Assembly (NCBI RefSeq): GCF_030542105.1
Contig: NZ_JAUOFB010000002.1
Span: 620,001-684,000, forward strand
DNA length: 64,000 nucleotides
Source of the DNA: Hymenobacter sp. BT730
GTDB lineage: Bacteria; Bacteroidota; Bacteroidia; Cytophagales; Hymenobacteraceae
Direction of reading: 5' to 3'
Shown: piece after piece, positions 60,966 to 64,000 of the stretch
Numbering within the stretch: the first letter of the stretch is position 1
How the letters are laid out: every line of letters begins with the position of its first letter
Translations under genes and position numbers: made by a program
Notes under the pieces: model-generated
What the model was told of the DNA's origin: nothing
Database searches by the model: none
What the model saw: the letters and a program-made list of their open reading frames with translations, nothing else

Positions 60966-61322
60966 TTAAAGAGTGGTGACAACCGAGTAGTGAGATTCCG
61001 CGAATCTTTCCATGTCAGCCCGTACGGGAGTAGCAAGTCGGTCGGTAAGCCGTACCGCTACTGAGGACTCGGTAATGGGTTGAGCCGTTGCCGTGACGAC
61101 AGCCCCATCGTTGGTCAGCAGGGTAACGAAGGGCTGGTAGGTGCCCCGCGTGGTGTGCAGGTTGTTGTGGCCCTCATCAAACAAGAGCCTAGGCCTGTTG
61201 CTCGAATACGTGGGCTGCAGCACTGTGGCATCAAACTCCTGATCTACCACCGCTAAAGGCCTTTCCCGGCATCCCCAAAAGGAGCCTGTCAACAGCACGA
61301 GTAACAGCATTTTCTTCATCAT
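60966..61322 (-). CDS. Short lipoprotein, possible truncated DUF4350-like protein
   Basis: 118 aa. Lipoprotein signal (MMKKMLLLVLLTGSFWGC), then RPRLLFDEGHNNLHTTRGTY and FVTLLTNDGA, the opening of DUF4350-like domains; the rest of that domain is missing and the tail (VRADMERFAESHY) is unrelated. It may be a small independent protein. Confidence 0.55.
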   Translation of the reverse strand: MMKKMLLLVLLTGSFWGCRERPLAVVDQEFDATVLQPTYSSNRPRLLFDEGHNNLHTTRGTYQPFVTLLTNDGAVVTATAQPITESSVAVRLTDRLATPVRADMERFAESHYSVVTTL

Positions 61323-61382
61323 GGGAGTAAGTTACAGGTTCCGTAGGCAAGGCGTGGCACTCCCCCTTCGTTCACCTGGTTG

Positions 61383-62138
61383 CTACAGACCCAACCATGC
61401 TTTAAAGGCAGCGGCCCGGCTGCTGCTCACCAGCTGCTCCTGGGCGCTGGGCGGGGTGAGCACCAACGACAAGCGGCCCTTGAAGTAGGGGCGCACTTCC
61501 TGCACGGCGGCGATGTGCACCATGAAGTGGCGGCTGGTGCGAAAGAACTGGCGGCCATCAAGCTGTTCTTCCAGCTGATCGAGGGTGAAGTTGACAATGA
61601 ACCGGGCGCCGGATTTGGTGACTAGAAACACCACGCCTTCTTCGGCGAAAAAGTAGGCCACTTCGTCGGCCGACACCGATTTCAATCCCTGGCCCTGCTT
61701 CACCATAAACCGGGTGCGCACCGTGGCCGTGGCCTGTACCAGGTGCTGCAGATTGCCCAAAAGGCCTTGGGGCAGGTGGTGGCGCTGCAGCTCTTCGTGC
61801 TTTTTGAGGGCTTTGGCCACGTCTTCGGGCCGGATGGGCTTGAGCAGGTAATCAACGCTGTTGACCTTGAATGCCTCGATAGCATACTCGTTGTAGGCGG
61901 TGGTGAAGATAACCGGGCACTTAACCTCCACCTGCTGGAAAATGCCGAAGCTGTTGCCGTCGGACAGGTGGATGTCGCAGAAAATCAGGTCCGGGATTTG
62001 ATGCAGCGTCAGCCACTGCACGGCTTCTTCCACTGAGCCAATGGCCGCCACGATGGTAGCCTGCGGGCGCAGGCGGGTGATCAGGCTGGCCAGCGCCTCG
62101 GCCGCCAGCTGCTCGTCTTCGATAATCAGAACGTTCAT
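61383..62138 (-). CDS. LytTR-family response regulator
   Basis: 251 aa. Receiver domain (MNVLIIEDEQ; phospho-acceptor D55 in LIFCDIHLSDG; K at ~VDYLLKPI), then a LytTR DNA-binding domain (FVNFTL-like, RHFMVHIAAVQEVRPYF). Overlaps the kinase gene by 4 bp. Confidence 0.94.
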   Translation of the reverse strand: MNVLIIEDEQLAAEALASLITRLRPQATIVAAIGSVEEAVQWLTLHQIPDLIFCDIHLSDGNSFGIFQQVEVKCPVIFTTAYNEYAIEAFKVNSVDYLLKPIRPEDVAKALKKHEELQRHHLPQGLLGNLQHLVQATATVRTRFMVKQGQGLKSVSADEVAYFFAEEGVVFLVTKSGARFIVNFTLDQLEEQLDGRQFFRTSRHFMVHIAAVQEVRPYFKGRLSLVLTPPSAQEQLVSSSRAAAFKAWLGL

Positions 62139-63157
62139 ACGGCAGGGGCGACGGGCAGCAAGGGGAGCCGCACGGTAAAGGTATCGGGCGTGGGCACAAC
62201 CTCAACGGGCGTAGAAGTCAGGTGCTGGTAGCGGTTGACGATGTTTTGCAGGCCCAGTCGGGTGCTGGGCTCCTGCTCCAGGCGGGGCTGGCGGTTGTTT
62301 TCCACCACCAGGTAGTCGCCGGTCACGAAGATGCGCACGCGCAGGGGGCGGCGGTTGGTGGCGCCATTATGTTTGATGGCGTTTTCGAGCAGCAGCTGCA
62401 GCACGGCCGAGGGCACCTGGCAGGCCTGCTGCGCGGCGGGCACATCCACGGTATACTCCAGGGTGTCGCCGAAGCGGGTTTTCATCAGATAGAGGTAGGT
62501 GTCGGCCAGTTCCAGCTCGTCGTGCAAGGCCACGGTAGGCCGGACGCTGTGGGCTAGCACGGCCCGGTACACGCCCGACAGCCTGTGCAGAAACTCGACC
62601 GCCTGGTCCTGGTTTTTGTAAATCAGCGAGCCGAGCACGTTCAGGCTGTTGAATAGAAAGTGAGGGTTGACCTGGCTTTTCAGGGCTTCGAGCTGGGCGC
62701 GAAAGCTTTCTTTCTGCAGCTGCTCGGCACGCAAAAACTCCTGCTGCAGCCGCTGGCGCACCCGTTCGCGCTCCACAAAGTAGTAAATGAAAAGCGCCGC
62801 AACTGCGCTGAACACCATGGCCAGCCGCATGTCGGGCCCCCGAAACAGGACGGTAGGAATGAGCAGGTACTGGGGAATGAAGATGAAGAGCACGCACAGC
62901 ACCACACCCGTCAGGGCCACCGCGGCACCTTCCAGCAGCGCCTTGGCCCAGTTGGGTAGGGGCATTAGGCGCGGGGCCGCTGTCCAGGCCGCAATTTCCT
63001 CGTTTACCCAGAAAAGCGTGAGCAGCTGCAGGAAGAGGAAGGGTAGCTCCACCATACCCCTGATGTTAAAAAACCAGATGGTGCCCAGCTTGATGAACAC
63101 GACGGTGTAAAACCACGCTACCGCCGCTAGGGCTGCATTTATCACTCGTCGTAGCAT
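62135..63157 (-). CDS. LytS-type sensor histidine kinase
   Basis: 340 aa. Four TMs (to ~125), a coiled linker, then His_kinase domain with H166 in QVNPHFLFNSLN and a HATPase_c-like C-terminus with LLLENAIKHNGATN. Partner of the downstream LytTR regulator. No periplasmic sensor domain. Confidence 0.94.
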   Translation of the reverse strand: MLRRVINAALAAVAWFYTVVFIKLGTIWFFNIRGMVELPFLFLQLLTLFWVNEEIAAWTAAPRLMPLPNWAKALLEGAAVALTGVVLCVLFIFIPQYLLIPTVLFRGPDMRLAMVFSAVAALFIYYFVERERVRQRLQQEFLRAEQLQKESFRAQLEALKSQVNPHFLFNSLNVLGSLIYKNQDQAVEFLHRLSGVYRAVLAHSVRPTVALHDELELADTYLYLMKTRFGDTLEYTVDVPAAQQACQVPSAVLQLLLENAIKHNGATNRRPLRVRIFVTGDYLVVENNRQPRLEQEPSTRLGLQNIVNRYQHLTSTPVEVVPTPDTFTVRLPLLPVAPAV

Positions 63158-63191
63158 AAGCCAGGTTCTAATAAGGTGGAAGGAGAAGTGT

Positions 63192-64000
63192 TTAGTCGCT
63201 GGCCCGGTTGAATTCGTCTAGCGTAGTCGTACGGTTTTTAGCCTTGAAAGCCGAGCCCCGCCGGAAGGAATAGCGCAGCTGCAGGGCCACGCTCTGGTTG
63301 CCCCGGTACAAGTCAAACGCCGTGCGGCTGCCCTCGGCCTGAAAAGCCCCGCGCAACTGGCGGGATCGGAATAGGTCCGTCACGTTTAAACTCACGTCCA
63401 GCTGCTCGAGGAGAAAGGAGCGTTTCACCCCGGCATCAACCCACCACAGCGGCCGCACCTGGTAGATGCCGTAGGCCTGCGGACCCAGGTAAATGCCGCT
63501 GACCTCAAGCTTGAGCTGGCCCGGCAGCTGCACCTGCTGGCTGGACTGCAGGAAGTAGTGCAGCCGGCGGTTGCTCACGGCCTGGCCCAGCAACTCGGTT
63601 TGGAAGTGCTGGTAGGCCATGCTGAGCGTATTGTTCATCTGCCACTTGCTGCCCAGGCGTACGGGCGCCGAGAGCGTAGCATTCAGCTGGTCGAACCGCT
63701 GCACGTTGCGCTGCTGCATAATGGTCAGCATGTCCTGCGGGCGCTGGGTAGGGATTTCGGCGATGTAGTCGCGCGTGCGGGCCACGCCCAGGGCGAGGGT
63801 ATAAGTGGATTTGTAGGTCTGCGAGACCTGCCAGGTGTTGGTGTACTGGGGGCGCAGCTGGGAGTTGCCCACGGCCAGGGTGTAGGGGTCCAGGAAAAAC
63901 ACGAAGGGGTTCAGGTCCTCGTAGCGTGGGCGGCTGATGCGCCGGCTGTGCTGGTAGCTGACCTGATAATCCTGGCTCACGTTCTGCTGCACAAACACGC
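63192..64000 (-). CDS. Outer-membrane beta-barrel protein, C-terminal part
   Basis: The 5' end is outside the window. 269 codons of OMP_b-brl_3-type barrel (SRRISRPRYEDLNPFVFFLD, VDAGVKRSFLLEQLDVSLN), the family of the receptor at 32931. It is 34 bp upstream of the kinase gene, so it may be cotranscribed. Confidence 0.85.
   Translation of the reverse strand, partial: VFVQQNVSQDYQVSYQHSRRISRPRYEDLNPFVFFLDPYTLAVGNSQLRPQYTNTWQVSQTYKSTYTLALGVARTRDYIAEIPTQRPQDMLTIMQQRNVQRFDQLNATLSAPVRLGSKWQMNNTLSMAYQHFQTELLGQAVSNRRLHYFLQSSQQVQLPGQLKLEVSGIYLGPQAYGIYQVRPLWWVDAGVKRSFLLEQLDVSLNVTDLFRSRQLRGAFQAEGSRTAFDLYRGNQSVALQLRYSFRRGSAFKAKNRTTTLDEFNRASD

Noticed and set aside
1-64000. CRISPR array
   Set aside because: No series of equal-length direct repeats with unique spacers was seen, and no cas gene.

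Overview
The window comes from a member of the Bacteroidota, most likely a Hymenobacter-type bacterium (Cytophagales). The signs are a type B (CHU_C-like) and a type A T9SS sorting domain, several TonB-dependent / carboxypeptidase-regulatory outer-membrane proteins, BatB/BatC-like proteins, YwqK/MORN repeats, promoters of the TTTG-N19-21-TAnnTTTG type, and few Shine-Dalgarno sites. The chromosome is GC-rich. The genus is inference.

Layout. 1-6.2 kb: housekeeping genes (methyltransferase end, thioesterase, DinB-like, pdhB, TPR/OmpA-like lipoprotein, PspC-like, glycosyltransferase, ybaB). 6.2-25.0 kb: an 18.8-kb integrative element inserted in the first codons of ybaB, bounded by a 43-bp perfect direct repeat. 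Behind an edge tyrosine integrase it carries AT-rich cargo (lipoprotein, coiled-coil protein, 22-aa membrane peptide), a serine recombinase, small unknown proteins, a compact family-A-like DNA polymerase, a 1.5-kb non-coding hub, and a defence block (hsdR-hsdM-hsdS-yodC-mcrB-mcrC). A 15-bp palindrome recurs at six intergenic sites in the element. 25.0-41 kb: core chromosome (T9SS protein, hutH, hisS, STAS-like, DUF2459-like, two genes with CarboxypepD_reg domains sharing one promoter/operator design, MORN repeats, thiolase, BatB/BatC), then a Ser-Pro-Arg tRNA cluster. 41.4-44.2 kb: large hairpin, polysaccharide deacetylase, decayed SDR gene, DUF72 gene. 45.6-55.4 kb: a complete reductive pyrimidine catabolic cluster. 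55.9-64 kb: ClC channel, Na+/H+ antiporter, DUF389 protein, small proteins, a LytTR two-component system and the end of an outer-membrane beta-barrel gene.

How the parts work together. The NCS1 transporter should import uracil or thymine. PreTA reduces it, dihydropyrimidinase opens the ring, beta-ureidopropionase releases beta-alanine, a class III aminotransferase makes malonate semialdehyde, and the CoA-acylating dehydrogenase yields acetyl-CoA. In the element, integrase with arm-type sites handles movement, the polymerase and non-coding hub may serve replication, and type I R-M plus McrBC give the host complementary restriction of unmodified and modified DNA. Insertion rebuilt the ybaB coding start but separated it from its old promoter, which now drives an 18-codon orphan.
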